DNA of 64,000 nucleotides from JAJYKC01 sp035545735 (GTDB lineage Bacteria; Acidobacteriota; Terriglobia; Bryobacterales; Bryobacteraceae). The stretch spans positions 62,001 to 126,000 of the forward strand of contig DASZXS010000017.1 in assembly GCA_035545735.1 (NCBI GenBank), written 5' to 3'. Made by a program: the position numbers and the translations under genes. This document shows positions 1 to 8,572 of this stretch, one piece after another (the stretch's first letter is position 1; every line of letters begins with the position of its first letter). Below the pieces are notes generated by a model that was not told the origin of the DNA, made no database searches, and worked only from the letters and a program-made list of their open reading frames with translations.

Positions 1-2211
1 AAATCGCAAATCAGTCCGGCGGCGCAACGGATCCTGCAACTGTATCCCCTGGGGAATGTCTCGCCTTCCGTGTATACAACCACGGAGCTGGAAGAGAATG
101 TCAATGACCAGGGTGGATTTAGGCTCGATTGGAATCCGGCGGAGCGCGACGCCTGGTCGCTTCGTTACGCTGTCTCGTCGGGTTCCGACATCGATCCCTT
201 CTCCATTGCCGGGGCGCAGGTGCCCGGATTTCCAGTTGGCGAGTCGTTAACAACCAATTCAGCGGCCCTTTCCCAGACCCATGTCCTTACTCCGTCGCTC
301 TTGAATATCATCCGTTTCGCGTTCTTCCGGAGCGGCTTTCAATTTGATGCGAGTTCCAACCACCAGCCCCCCAGTTCGCTGGGGTTCGACTACGCGAGCA
401 CGCTTCCTGCCTCGCAAGGGCCTCCGTTCTTCAACATCAATGGGTACGCTTCTTTGGGTAACCCCATCACCGGCCCGCGCAACAGCGTTCAGAACGACTT
501 CAACCTTTCGGAGTCGATCTCGTGGGTGCGCGGCGCACATGAACTGAAGTTCGGCGCCGAGTTCCGGCGCACGCAGGTGAACCTCGTCGATGCGATCGCT
601 TCGAATGGCTTTTTCGTATTTGCCGGGTTTCCGGTGAACAATGCGATTGCGAATCTTCTGCTCGGGCAGCCGGTGGTGTTCTTCCAGGGTGGTGGGGACT
701 TTGGGCGAGGCTTGCGAAGCTTTGAAATCGCGGGCTACGCGCAGGATCAGTGGCGTGTTACTCCCAAACTTACTTTTAACTACGGCCTCCGTTATGAAGT
801 GAACTCGCCTTATGGGGAGATTCGAGACCGTCTTAACCAGTTTGCGCCGGGAGTTCAATCGACGGTGCGGCCCGACGCCCCGCCCGGAATCCTGTTTCCG
901 GGCGATGCCGGCGTGGCGCCCCGTATTATCCCGATGTTCTATAAAGGCGTGATGCCGCGAATCGGGCTTGCCTACGACCCATTTGGCGACGGCAGAACCA
1001 GTATTCGCGCTGCATACGGCATTTTCTTCGATCCGCTATCGAATGGTGTTGGGATGCCGTTGCAGGACGCCGTTAGCGCCCTGCCGTGGACACAGGCAGC
1101 CCAAATCGGCGGCCCGGGAATCAACTTCACAAATCCGTGGAACGGGAGCCCGCCATTCAATTTGGATTTCTATCCAACGCCCACCACGATGCTTGTCGAA
1201 GACCCGGCTACCCGTCCTCCGTACGCCCAGGACTGGAATCTTTCAGTCCAGCGTGAATTGCCGGGCGGCTTTTTGTTGGACGCACGCTACGTGGGCACAA
1301 AAGGGACGCGGGTGCCGCGGTTTATCGAAGCGAACCCTTCCGTTTATATCCCGGGGAGCGATCTCTCGATCGATCAGCGGAGAATCCACGCCGGCTGCGG
1401 CGCGAATGGCTCTTGCCTGTTCAGCTCGGTGGGACAGATCAGTTACTCCACCAATTCCACTTATCACGCCGGGCAAGTGACTCTTTCCCGCCGCCTCCGG
1501 AATGGGGTTTCGTTCCAGACATCTTACTGGTATTCGAAGAGCCTCGACTATGTCTCGAGCATGAATGTTGCCGGATCGGCGCCCCGTCTCATCTCCGGAG
1601 AGAACGACATCGCGCAAAACCCCTTCGACTTGCGCGCTGAACGCGGGCCTTCGATATTCGATGCTCGCCACCGGTGGACCGGCAGCGGCACCTGGCAGAT
1701 TCCGTTTGCGAAAGGAGCAAGCGGCCTGGCGCGAGCGATCGGCGCGGGCTGGCAGCTAAACGCTATTGCCACCGCTTCGTCGGGCACTCCCTTTACCGTC
1801 TATGATTCCGCAAACGTATCGCAGCAGGGCTCCGCTCCGGAAATTAGCGGCTTTTACGGCAGCCGTCCCGACCTTCTGAGCAACCCGAACAGCGGACCGC
1901 ACTCGGTCAACGCGTGGATGAGCGCCAGTTCGTTCTTGCAGCTAAACCCGGTGACGCAGGCCGGCCAGTTCGGCAATGAGGGTCGCAACGTGCTGCGCGG
2001 CCCCGGCCTCGTGGATCTCGACCTGTCGATGTTAAAGACCTGGCAAATCTCGGAGGAAGCACATCTTCAGTTCCGCTTCGAGGTATTCAATATTTTGAAC
2101 CACGCGAATTTCGGACTACCGGTGAACGACCTTCAATCGCCAAATTTCGGCCAGATCCTTGCCTCGGGACCGCCGCGCGTTTTCCAGGCGGCGCTCAAGG
2201 TTCGCTTCTGA
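1..2211 (+). CDS. TonB-dependent receptor, Oar-like, C-terminal part (5' end outside window)
   Basis: The reading frame is open from base 1, so this is the C-terminal ~736 residues of a longer protein. It shows the pattern of acidobacterial Oar-like receptors: alternating beta strands of an outer-membrane barrel, a segment reading YAQDQWRVTPKLTFNYGLRYE (about residues 248-268) typical of the barrel of TonB-dependent receptors, many Gly/Asn/Ser-rich surface loops, and an aromatic C-terminal residue in ALKVRF, the usual outer-membrane assembly signal. The N-terminal carboxypeptidase-like domain and plug lie off the left edge. In this phylum such receptors are numerous and probably import glycans or siderophores; the substrate cannot be read here. 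No partner gene is adjacent. Confidence 0.85.
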   Translation, partial: KSQISPAAQRILQLYPLGNVSPSVYTTTELEENVNDQGGFRLDWNPAERDAWSLRYAVSSGSDIDPFSIAGAQVPGFPVGESLTTNSAALSQTHVLTPSLLNIIRFAFFRSGFQFDASSNHQPPSSLGFDYASTLPASQGPPFFNINGYASLGNPITGPRNSVQNDFNLSESISWVRGAHELKFGAEFRRTQVNLVDAIASNGFFVFAGFPVNNAIANLLLGQPVVFFQGGGDFGRGLRSFEIAGYAQDQWRVTPKLTFNYGLRYEVNSPYGEIRDRLNQFAPGVQSTVRPDAPPGILFPGDAGVAPRIIPMFYKGVMPRIGLAYDPFGDGRTSIRAAYGIFFDPLSNGVGMPLQDAVSALPWTQAAQIGGPGINFTNPWNGSPPFNLDFYPTPTTMLVEDPATRPPYAQDWNLSVQRELPGGFLLDARYVGTKGTRVPRFIEANPSVYIPGSDLSIDQRRIHAGCGANGSCLFSSVGQISYSTNSTYHAGQVTLSRRLRNGVSFQTSYWYSKSLDYVSSMNVAGSAPRLISGENDIAQNPFDLRAERGPSIFDARHRWTGSGTWQIPFAKGASGLARAIGAGWQLNAIATASSGTPFTVYDSANVSQQGSAPEISGFYGSRPDLLSNPNSGPHSVNAWMSASSFLQLNPVTQAGQFGNEGRNVLRGPGLVDLDLSMLKTWQISEEAHLQFRFEVFNILNHANFGLPVNDLQSPNFGQILASGPPRVFQAALKVRF

Positions 2212-2277
2212 AGACGGCTGTCGCCCGCAAAGGCATTCAAGGCATTCAGTCCCGGCTTCTGATACGCTGGTTAGAAC

Positions 2278-2367
2278 GGTGAGGTGCGAGAGCGGTTGAA
2301 TCGGGCGGTCTCGAAAACCGTTGAACCTTTACGGGTTCCGTGGGTTCGAATCCCACCCTCACCGCCA
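2278..2367 (+). tRNA. tRNA-Ser (anticodon CGA)
   Basis: A full cloverleaf can be folded. The acceptor GGTGAGG (2278-2284) pairs with CCTCACC (2357-2363), followed by discriminator G and an encoded CCA (2365-2367). The anticodon stem GCGGT/ACCGT encloses loop CTCGAAA with anticodon CGA at 2312-2314. A long variable arm of the type II class lies around 2322-2338. The T arm is GTGGG-TTCGAAT-CCCAC. The 90-nt length and long variable arm fit serine; the anticodon reads UCG codons. Confidence 0.93.
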
Positions 2368-2423
2368 GAAAAATCCGGGGCTCTAAATCGGTCGGCACGC
2401 TTTGGATCCAGGTCCGTCAAACC

Positions 2424-3050
2424 TCATCGCCCGGTAATGGATGTCGTACCGCTCCGTGAGCGGCCGCTCACGCACTCGTCGATTCCCGCCACAACGTCCC
2501 GCAGTATTTGTTGGAGGTTCAGATCGATGGAGCGAACGACATCCGCCACTTCTTTTCCCGCCACTGGCTCATCGTGCGTGTAGAACCGCGTCAGCAGGAG
2601 CTTGCCGGTTTTTCGATCGTTCACTTCAATGTCCAGGGAGACGCGCGTCTCGATGCCCGGCCGGTCAATTTCGGAGAACTCCGTGAGCCTGCCGCGGACC
2701 AAATAGTCTCCGTCGCTGCTGCTGCCTGCCTCCCGCACGGAGCGATATCTGCCGGTAGAGCGGAGGGCGTGAATCAGGGACTCGCGAACCAGGAGACTGG
2801 GCGGGTCCGTCCAGCGTTGGTACTCATAAGTTCCGACTTCATTCGAACCGGCGCGATACCGAATACGGCTATCCTGCAGCGCCTGGGACGCCGCGATGTG
2901 GCCGACCAGGATAGAAGGGCTCTCCGGCGCCGGCGCTTGGCCGGAAGGAGGAGCGGACGTCAACGTGTAGTAATGTACCTGGCGGCTCGCGACACAGCCA
3001 TAAGAAACTAGTGCGACCAAGACCGTTCCGATCCAGAGCAGCTTTTTCAT
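2424..3050 (-). CDS. ABC-transport auxiliary lipoprotein of an MCE/Mla system
   Basis: A 208-residue protein with a lipoprotein signal: MKK, a hydrophobic stretch, then lipobox-like VSYGC, so Cys19 is probably lipidated. After it comes a VHYYTL segment and an alternating beta/alpha domain resembling the ABC_trans_aux (PqiC-like) family, with an RYRAGSNEVGTYEYQRWTDPP stretch in the middle. It is the last gene of the operon and its start overlaps the stop of the MCE gene by 4 nt. In related systems this lipoprotein sits at the outer membrane or periplasmic end of the MCE tunnel and helps pass phospholipids. The family call rests on the signal, the fold pattern and especially the neighbours. Confidence 0.8.
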   Translation of the reverse strand: MKKLLWIGTVLVALVSYGCVASRQVHYYTLTSAPPSGQAPAPESPSILVGHIAASQALQDSRIRYRAGSNEVGTYEYQRWTDPPSLLVRESLIHALRSTGRYRSVREAGSSSDGDYLVRGRLTEFSEIDRPGIETRVSLDIEVNDRKTGKLLLTRFYTHDEPVAGKEVADVVRSIDLNLQQILRDVVAGIDECVSGRSRSGTTSITGR

Positions 3051-4045
3051 TTCTCACCCCCTGGCTTCCGGTCTTTCACCTTGATGCCTCGGATAATGCT
3101 GGCGGGCGAGCGCTTCAGCGTGTCGGTAAGCATGCGGAGATTCTCGGTCGATATGCGAACATTTTCCAAGGTTTCGTCGATGTTGTCGGAATTCTGGAGG
3201 ACCGTGGCGTCGAGCCTGTCCACCAGGACGGCCGACTTTTCGAGCGTGCCGCGCAGAGCGGTTACAGAAGCTTTCAAGTCCGCGCGGTTCTCGGCGAGTG
3301 TTCCGTCAACGTGTGAGAGCGTGTCGTCTGTAGTTTTGATGGTCTTCTTCAGGTCGTCAAGCAGTGGATTGAGTTTGGCGCTCAATTCCTGAACACTCGT
3401 CAGGCTCGTAGAGATCTTGGGCTGAGCGTCCGCCAGGATCTGATCGAGGTGGTTGAGAGTGCTTCCGATCTTCGGGCGCGTTTCGGCGAGTGTTCCGTTC
3501 AGGTTGCGCAACGTCTCCCCGATATTGTCGCGATTGCGGTCGTTCAAGAGGTCATTCGCCTCATGGATCGTGGTTTGCAGTCCCGCCAGGGTCTGGTGAA
3601 GCTCCGGCAGGAGCGTTCCGATGGCATCCGCTAAGTCGTCAATCCCGAGGGATTCCTTCGATTTGATAATGGACCCCGGCGCCGCGCGAGCCGCATTCCG
3701 CGCACCGGGAGAGATCTCAAGGTAGTTGTCACTCAACAGGCCGAGAGAAGTAATTCTGGCCACGCTGTCGATACTGACAGGAGTGTCTTTGTCCACGCTG
3801 AAGTCAACTTGGATCCGCGTGGAGTCATCCGGGGCCACCCGGATGTGGTCCACCTTCCCGACACTCAAACCTCCATAGCGGACCGCCGCGCCTGCCTGAA
3901 GACCGCCGGCGAATTTGAAATAGGACCGGTGGGAAACCCTCGACACGCCAAAACCGCCCGAGATCGCAAGCGCCGCCCCGAACAGGAGTCCGCCCGCTAC
4001 AACAACGAAGAGCCCCACCAGTATTTTCTCGCGTGCCGCCGTCAT
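3047..4045 (-). CDS. mlaD: MCE-domain protein (MlaD family), periplasmic lipid-shuttle subunit
   Basis: 332 residues. One N-terminal membrane helix (about 8-30, ILVGLFVVVAGGLLFGAALA) anchors it in the inner membrane. A single MCE domain follows (about 40-118) with the typical FKFAGGLQAGAAVRYGGLSVG and LGLLSDNYLEISPG segments. The remaining ~200 residues are a long helical region with repeated TLRNLNGTL/ILADAQPKIS/TLAENRADL patterns, spaced like a periplasmic coiled-coil needle. E. coli MlaD is about 183 residues, so this longer form is closer to the tunnel-forming MCE proteins with extended C-termini. The gene overlaps both the ATPase gene and the lipoprotein gene by 4 nt. Confidence 0.92.
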   Translation of the reverse strand: MTAAREKILVGLFVVVAGGLLFGAALAISGGFGVSRVSHRSYFKFAGGLQAGAAVRYGGLSVGKVDHIRVAPDDSTRIQVDFSVDKDTPVSIDSVARITSLGLLSDNYLEISPGARNAARAAPGSIIKSKESLGIDDLADAIGTLLPELHQTLAGLQTTIHEANDLLNDRNRDNIGETLRNLNGTLAETRPKIGSTLNHLDQILADAQPKISTSLTSVQELSAKLNPLLDDLKKTIKTTDDTLSHVDGTLAENRADLKASVTALRGTLEKSAVLVDRLDATVLQNSDNIDETLENVRISTENLRMLTDTLKRSPASIIRGIKVKDRKPGGEK

Positions 4046-4863
4046 GGTTTCACCCGGATTCCTTCCGTGTACATACGCAGATGGTCTACCTTGTCATCGT
4101 CGTCTCCCGACTCGGCGACGCGATCCAGAAACTGACGCACCCGCGGGGTGGAGCACTGCTGAATTTGTGGAACGGTGCCGATCGCGAGAATGTTGCCATG
4201 GTCAATAACGATAATCCTGTCGGCTATCAAAAAGGCGCTGGCGAGTTCGTGAGTAACCACAACGGTCGTAATCGAGTACGCCTTCTTCAGATCCAGGATT
4301 AAATTGTCAATGCCGGCCGCCGTGATCGGGTCCAGGCCCGCGGAAGGTTCGTCAAAGAAGAGGATCTCGGGATCCATGGCGATGGCCCGCGCCACCGCGG
4401 CGCGCTTTCGCATGCCGCCGCTGAGCTCGGACGGCATATAATTTTCGAACCCCGACAAACCAACCTGTTCCAGCTTGATGCGCACCATCACCTCCACGGT
4501 GGAAGGCGCCAGATTGGAATGCTCCAGCAGCGGCAGAGCTATGTTCTCGCCGACCGACATGGACCCGATAAGTGCCCCACCCTGAAAAGAGAGGCCGATC
4601 TTCCGTCGCAGTTCATCCATTTCGCGCAGCGAGGCGCGAGCGAGATCCAGGCCCCTGACCCAGACTTCGCCTTCGTTCGGCTTCTGGAGACCCACCAGCG
4701 TGCGCAGAAGCGTGCTCTTCCCGGACCCCGATCCGCCGAGAATCACCACCGTTTCGCCGTGCCGCACATCGAAAGAGATCCCCCGCAGTACCTCCCTGTC
4801 GCCGTAGCAAACCTTCAGACCGCGAACCGAGATTTCCGGAGTGTCGAGCGCGGGACTTCCCAT
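4042..4863 (-). CDS. mlaF: ABC transporter ATPase of the Mla lipid transport system
   Basis: 273 residues with all ABC ATPase motifs in order: Walker A GGSGSGKST (about 40-48), Q-loop around LSFQGG, signature LSGGMRKR, Walker B ILFFDEPSAGLDP, and the switch His in VVVTHELA. The LSGGM(R/K)KR form and the SAGLDPITA stretch are characteristic of MlaF-type ATPases. It powers lipid movement through the MlaE permease. The gene sits 4 nt after mlaE and overlaps mlaD by 4 nt. The C-terminal tail (about 245-273, VRQFLDRVAESGDDDDKVDH) is acidic; in E. coli the MlaF C-terminus contacts the STAS protein MlaB, so this tail is of interest given the STAS gene upstream. Confidence 0.95.
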   Translation of the reverse strand: MGSPALDTPEISVRGLKVCYGDREVLRGISFDVRHGETVVILGGSGSGKSTLLRTLVGLQKPNEGEVWVRGLDLARASLREMDELRRKIGLSFQGGALIGSMSVGENIALPLLEHSNLAPSTVEVMVRIKLEQVGLSGFENYMPSELSGGMRKRAAVARAIAMDPEILFFDEPSAGLDPITAAGIDNLILDLKKAYSITTVVVTHELASAFLIADRIIVIDHGNILAIGTVPQIQQCSTPRVRQFLDRVAESGDDDDKVDHLRMYTEGIRVKP

Positions 4864-4867
4864 GAAT

Positions 4868-5677
4868 TCAGGATCCCCCTCCCGTCAGGTAGAACAGCGC
4901 AGTGAACACAACATCGATCAGAATCACCATCAGGATGGAAATGACGACCGCGGAGGTGGTAGCCTTGCCCACTTCCTCGGCACCGCCGCCGGTGGACAAG
5001 CCTTCCTGGCAGCCAACCGCCGTAATCACCAGGCCAAACAGTAGACTCTTGATAATGCCCGACAAGACGTCGGAGACAACCAGGGAGTCGCGGACGCCGA
5101 TGAGGAAGCTCGCCAGCGTAAAGTTCCCGGAAGTCACTCCAAAAAAACTCCCGCCAAGGAGCCCCATCAGATCCGCCCAAACGGCGAGACAAGGCACCAT
5201 CACGGCCATGGCGAGGAACTTCGGCGCCACCAGAAACGCGAGGGGATCGAGCGCCATCGTCTGCAGCGCATCCAACTCCTCGGTTACGCGCATGGTGCCA
5301 ATCTCGGCGGCAAAAGCGGAGCCGGACCGGCCGATCACGACTACGGCGGTGATCAGCGGGCCCAGTTCGCGCGTGATGGAAATCGCCACCAGCGCGGGCA
5401 CCAGTTGCATCGCCCCCAGCCGGCGGAGCTCATACGCGCCCTGCAGCGCGATGATCACTCCTACAAAGAAGGTGATGAGAGAAACGATCGGGATTGCCCT
5501 GACGCCGACAATTATGGATTGACGGATAGCGCGCTCCAGCCGGCGGCCGGGCTTGAGAGGGGACGCCACCAAAAGCAGCAGGCTGCGGCCTATGAGCTGG
5601 GTGAGCCCGCCCAGATAGGAGAGAGACGTCTCCGCGATGCCACCGACTCCAGACAGGAACTGGAACGTTGCACTCAT
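4868..5677 (-). CDS. mlaE: ABC transporter permease of the Mla lipid transport system
   Basis: 269 residues, five or six predicted membrane helices, with the MlaE/YrbE pattern: an amphipathic N-terminal stretch (about 1-50), then the RQSIIVGVRAIPIVSLITFF segment and VPALVAISITRELGPLITAVVVIGRSGSAFAAEIGTM, the most conserved part of the family. Length matches the usual 255-275. It forms the membrane channel together with the ATPase and MCE protein. Its start overlaps the stop of the upstream STAS gene by 4 nt, and the ATPase gene begins 4 nt after its stop, so the transporter is translationally coupled to the regulator genes. Confidence 0.95.
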   Translation of the reverse strand: MSATFQFLSGVGGIAETSLSYLGGLTQLIGRSLLLLVASPLKPGRRLERAIRQSIIVGVRAIPIVSLITFFVGVIIALQGAYELRRLGAMQLVPALVAISITRELGPLITAVVVIGRSGSAFAAEIGTMRVTEELDALQTMALDPLAFLVAPKFLAMAVMVPCLAVWADLMGLLGGSFFGVTSGNFTLASFLIGVRDSLVVSDVLSGIIKSLLFGLVITAVGCQEGLSTGGGAEEVGKATTSAVVISILMVILIDVVFTALFYLTGGGS

Positions 5678-6003
5678 GGGGTTGTGAGGGCCTGCTCTTC
5701 AGTGTCCACAATCTGGAAGATGCGGGTGACGTGCGTCAACTTGAAAACCTCATGCACGGCCGGATTCATCCCGAACAGCACAAATGTCCGGTCCAGACGC
5801 TGTGCCTCACGCAGGGCCTCCAGCAGTACCGCAATTCCGGAACTATCAATATATCGGATGGTTCCCAGATTCAAGGCGACCCTGGGGGCTTCGCGCAAGG
5901 CGTCAAAGAGCGTCTCGCGCAACTCGGGAGACGAAGCGAGATCCACGTCGCCATCGAGGTCGAGGATCCTGGTTTGTCCGGTATTTCTGACTAAGGTATT
6001 CAT
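5674..6003 (-). CDS. STAS-domain protein, RsbV/MlaB-like anti-sigma-antagonist type
   Basis: 109 residues forming one STAS domain. The segment RYIDSSGIAVLLEAL (about 50-64) carries the conserved loop in which the Ser after Asp is phosphorylated in RsbV/SpoIIAA proteins (Ser54, with Ser55 next to it). The protein sits between an RsbW-like kinase gene and mlaE, overlapping each by 4 nt. In Mla systems the corresponding small STAS protein, MlaB, binds the ATPase MlaF. Thus it could be a classical anti-sigma antagonist, an MlaB, or both. The retained Ser and the kinase and phosphatase neighbours favour phospho-control. Confidence 0.9.
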   Translation of the reverse strand: MNTLVRNTGQTRILDLDGDVDLASSPELRETLFDALREAPRVALNLGTIRYIDSSGIAVLLEALREAQRLDRTFVLFGMNPAVHEVFKLTHVTRIFQIVDTEEQALTTP

Positions 6004-6416
6004 GTCCTGGGTTCCGGGAAGTTGCGGGTGAGCGCCAGGTGGTTTCCTTCCGGGGAGCTGCTATAGAGTACGCCATCCATGACGTCGCGAATAATATGAG
6101 TTCCCATGCCGCCTGGAGTCAGGCTTCCGTCGGCGCGCGCGCAGATTTTCTCCGGGTCCGGAGGGTCCCCCTGGTCTGTGAGGCGAAACTCCATTCGATT
6201 CTCGCGCGCCTGAATTTCCATCGTGATTATGCCGTCAGGCCGGTTGTGATACGCATGGCGGATCTTGTTCGTCAGCGCTTCCTGAAGGGCGAGCGCAATG
6301 GCGCGGCAGTCCGTTTGGTTCCATCCGAAAACGGCCGTGATCTGCTCCATCGCACCGCGCAGTGCCGCCAAGAGCCGTGGCTCGCTGGAGATCACGAACG
6401 TCGCTCGGAAGATCAT
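6000..6416 (-). CDS. RsbW-like serine kinase / anti-sigma factor (HATPase)
   Basis: 138 residues with the GHKL ATPase boxes of anti-sigma kinases: N box EALTNKIRHAYHNRP (about 46-60), G1 box TDQGDPPDPEKI (about 80-91), and G2 box PGGMGTHIIRDVMDG (about 101-115). RsbW/SpoIIAB proteins of this length phosphorylate a STAS partner on serine and, when free, bind a sigma factor or another target. No sigma gene is adjacent; the nearest, at 11408-12013, is ECF-like and not in this operon. It overlaps both neighbours by 4 nt. Partner identity (sigma factor versus Mla transporter through the STAS protein) is inference. Confidence 0.9.
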   Translation of the reverse strand: MIFRATFVISSEPRLLAALRGAMEQITAVFGWNQTDCRAIALALQEALTNKIRHAYHNRPDGIITMEIQARENRMEFRLTDQGDPPDPEKICARADGSLTPGGMGTHIIRDVMDGVLYSSSPEGNHLALTRNFPEPRT

Positions 6417-7231
6417 GCCGGTTGAAGCGGCTTGAATTGAAGCACCACCAGCGTCTCGTCATCAGCCGCCGTGGTGTGTCCCCGGAAGGCCTCGACAGCC
6501 GCGAGAAGCGCTCTCCCGGCGGCGTCCGGCGAATGCACCGGCGACTGGCGGGCCATCGCCAGAAGTCCTTCCAGACCGAGTTGCTCGCCCGAATCATCGG
6601 TGGATTCGGTGATGCCATCCGTATAGAGCACAAGAAGGTCGCCAGGCGCCATCCGGATCTCTGTCATGGTGTACGACGTCCCTGGAATCAGTCCCAGGGG
6701 AAGATCGGTAACCTCCACGGGGTTGGGGATAGAGTCTTCTAAAAGAAACCACCGCTCCAGGTCCGCTCGAAACCATAAAGGAATCGAATGCCCGGCGTTT
6801 GTAAATAGAAGCTCTTTCGATTGATCGTGGTAGCTTAGCACGAGCGCCGTCGCGTACTGGAGACCGCCCGGGCCATCCTGCCCGCTCCCGCGCAGAAAGG
6901 TATTGTTCAGGTTCTGGATGAGCACGGATTGGTCCCAACTGTCCGCATGCAGGCGCAGCGCATCCTTCAAGCGTTCCGCAATGGACCCGACGACTTCACC
7001 GTGGCCCGCAACATCCGCCAGCACCACCCGGGAGACCACTCCCCCGCTACAAACGGACAGATAGTGCAGGTCTCCCCCGCGCACCGCGGGAAGCAGGGGG
7101 CGGCTGGAAATCCAGGCATTCAGACCCGGGAGTTCCGCCGAGTAGACGGCCAGCCTGTTCCCGCCCCGGATCTCCAGGCATGCCAGCCGCTCAAGCTCGA
7201 GTGGTTCCACTTCTTCGGTTGATATGTCCAT
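6413..7231 (-). CDS. PP2C-type serine phosphatase (SpoIIE/RsbU family)
   Basis: 272 residues from the chosen start. Motifs of the SpoIIE phosphatase domain are visible: a metal-binding Asp in RVVLADVAGHGEVVGSIAERL, the Asp in LLVLYTDGITESTDDSGEQLG, and the C-terminal DDETLVVLQF. The N-terminal ~50 residues include a probable regulatory stretch but no recognisable PAS, GAF or membrane domain. An upstream frame extends to 7594, but the ATG at 7231 is preferred because GGAGG lies 4 nt upstream and the extension is Arg/Pro-rich, unlike coding sequence. First gene of the operon; its product is expected to dephosphorylate the STAS protein encoded two genes downstream. Confidence 0.9.
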   Translation of the reverse strand: MDISTEEVEPLELERLACLEIRGGNRLAVYSAELPGLNAWISSRPLLPAVRGGDLHYLSVCSGGVVSRVVLADVAGHGEVVGSIAERLKDALRLHADSWDQSVLIQNLNNTFLRGSGQDGPGGLQYATALVLSYHDQSKELLFTNAGHSIPLWFRADLERWFLLEDSIPNPVEVTDLPLGLIPGTSYTMTEIRMAPGDLLVLYTDGITESTDDSGEQLGLEGLLAMARQSPVHSPDAAGRALLAAVEAFRGHTTAADDETLVVLQFKPLQPA

Positions 7232-7590
7232 GCTGCCTCCAATTGAGCGGCTGCTCATAGGAATCAGACTAAATATCGTGGGAAAGGATTCAGCTAAGTA
7301 CTTCAGGCTGCTTCCGCACCGGCGGCTGGCGGATACCTTCACTCGCGAGATCTTGGTTAACCTTCGATTTCTGAACGGGAATGGTCGTCCGCCAGCCTGG
7401 AATCGGCGTGGTGGCGGGGTAGACGCCCGGCGCGCTTCGCGCAGCGCCAGCACCGAGCGCCTTCCGCCGGCGGAACAGCAACACCCCATGCACGCCTCTT
7501 TCCGCCGGAGTTGCCCTCCGGGCGTCTTAATCTTTATACCAGGGACACGCGGCGGCTCCTTTAGGAATTGCGCCGGGCGCGGGGCCGTGG
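7232..7590. other. intergenic region upstream of the phosphatase-Mla operon
   Basis: About 360 bases without a convincing gene. On the minus strand it is the leader of the seven-gene operon. It holds GGAGG just before 7231, a perfect 14-bp palindrome (TTCCGCCGGCGGAA, 7462-7475) and a second partial copy of the same CCGCCGG motif about 30 bases further on. No promoter could be assigned with confidence. The open frames crossing it in both directions have biased, Arg/Pro-rich composition and no recognisable protein. Confidence 0.5.
7462..7475. promoter_or_regulatory. 14-bp perfect palindrome upstream of the phosphatase-Mla operon
   Basis: TTCCGCCGGCGGAA is its own reverse complement. It lies about 230 bases upstream of the phosphatase start. 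It could be a binding site for a dimeric regulator or a chance GC-rich palindrome; nothing else here decides. Confidence 0.25.
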
Positions 7591-8529
7591 TCATCGGCCG
7601 TTAACGTACCGCTGGTAGAGATCCGCAATGCGCGCCGATTCCGCATCGCCGGGGTGGATCACCACCCTCCAGCGATACCGCAGGCTTTTCCCCTTCTCGA
7701 TTACGGTCTCCTGCTTCGGAGCATTCTTGTCGAATACCTGATTTCCGAAGGGATTAACGGCGAACAGCCCGTATCCACGCACATGCCACCTTTCCGAATG
7801 GCGGAAATTTCCGGGATTGTCAAAGATGGCGACTCCCAGCTTTTCGCCGCCGATGGCGCCGCTGTAATCCACCCAGTTCGAACGATGGCCCCATGCCGCC
7901 GCCTCGCCGTGTTCCCCATCGGCATTGACGATGTGTCCGCTGCCTTTGTCCTCGCGCAGCACGTCGGCCAGGCGGATACCGAACGCGCCGTCCTTGGCGT
8001 CGCCGAACACGACGCGTTCGCCGGGCGCGGAGAGGGTGATGTCGAAGTCGACGATGCGGTTCGCCGGGTCGTCATAAAAGACCATGGTGCGGTCTTCCAC
8101 CAGCAGCAGCTTTCCGTCGGGATTTTTCCAATGGAAAAGAGCGCGCAATTTTCCGGAAGTCTTTCCATTCCGGACAGTTACAACCTTGTCGAGGAGGATG
8201 CGGCCAAGACCGGGCTTCTTGTACGTCAGCTCGTTGTTCCAAAAATCAATGCCGTTGACATTCTCGTGGGCGAAGAAAACACCGCGCTGATGCGGGTGGT
8301 CGTGACTTTCCCCGGCCACCGTCTCCATGGGAAAATGACGCGTAACTTGTGTACCGGAGGGAGCGCGGAGCGGAAAGAGATAAGGCTTGCCGGCATCGGC
8401 GCCGAGGAAAAAGGTGGAGAAAGGACGCCCACCGATTTCGATTGCGACCCGATCCGGGGAGCGAACGAACTGGACCTGCGCAAAGACCGAGGAACAAGCG
8501 AAAATGAGAGACAATGAACGAAATTTCAT
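7591..8529 (-). CDS. secreted DUF6807 (PmoA-like) family protein
   Basis: 312 residues beginning with a Sec signal (MKFRSLSLIFACSSVFA, cleavage after about residue 17). The body matches the family annotated as PmoA/DUF6807: LGADAGKPYLFPLRAPSG, the His-rich HDHPHQRGVFFAHENVNGIDF block, and a later NWVDYSGAIGGEKLGVAIFD block. The family is common in Acidobacteriota and Planctomycetota and is often found near sugar-acting enzymes; its reaction is not known to me, and the methane oxygenase label should not be taken literally. An alternative start 7 codons upstream (8550) would put a short extension before the signal. It is divergent from tatA. Confidence 0.75.
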   Translation of the reverse strand: MKFRSLSLIFACSSVFAQVQFVRSPDRVAIEIGGRPFSTFFLGADAGKPYLFPLRAPSGTQVTRHFPMETVAGESHDHPHQRGVFFAHENVNGIDFWNNELTYKKPGLGRILLDKVVTVRNGKTSGKLRALFHWKNPDGKLLLVEDRTMVFYDDPANRIVDFDITLSAPGERVVFGDAKDGAFGIRLADVLREDKGSGHIVNADGEHGEAAAWGHRSNWVDYSGAIGGEKLGVAIFDNPGNFRHSERWHVRGYGLFAVNPFGNQVFDKNAPKQETVIEKGKSLRYRWRVVIHPGDAESARIADLYQRYVNGR

Positions 8530-8572
8530 GGACGGCTCTGATGCTATCATGTAAACGTCTGGAGGTTAACCG

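Noticed and set aside
7224..7604. 126-codon plus-strand frame and the minus-strand extension between the phosphatase and DUF6807 genes
   Set aside because: Arg/Pro/Gly-rich composition without domains; the phosphatase start at 7231 has a GGAGG site.
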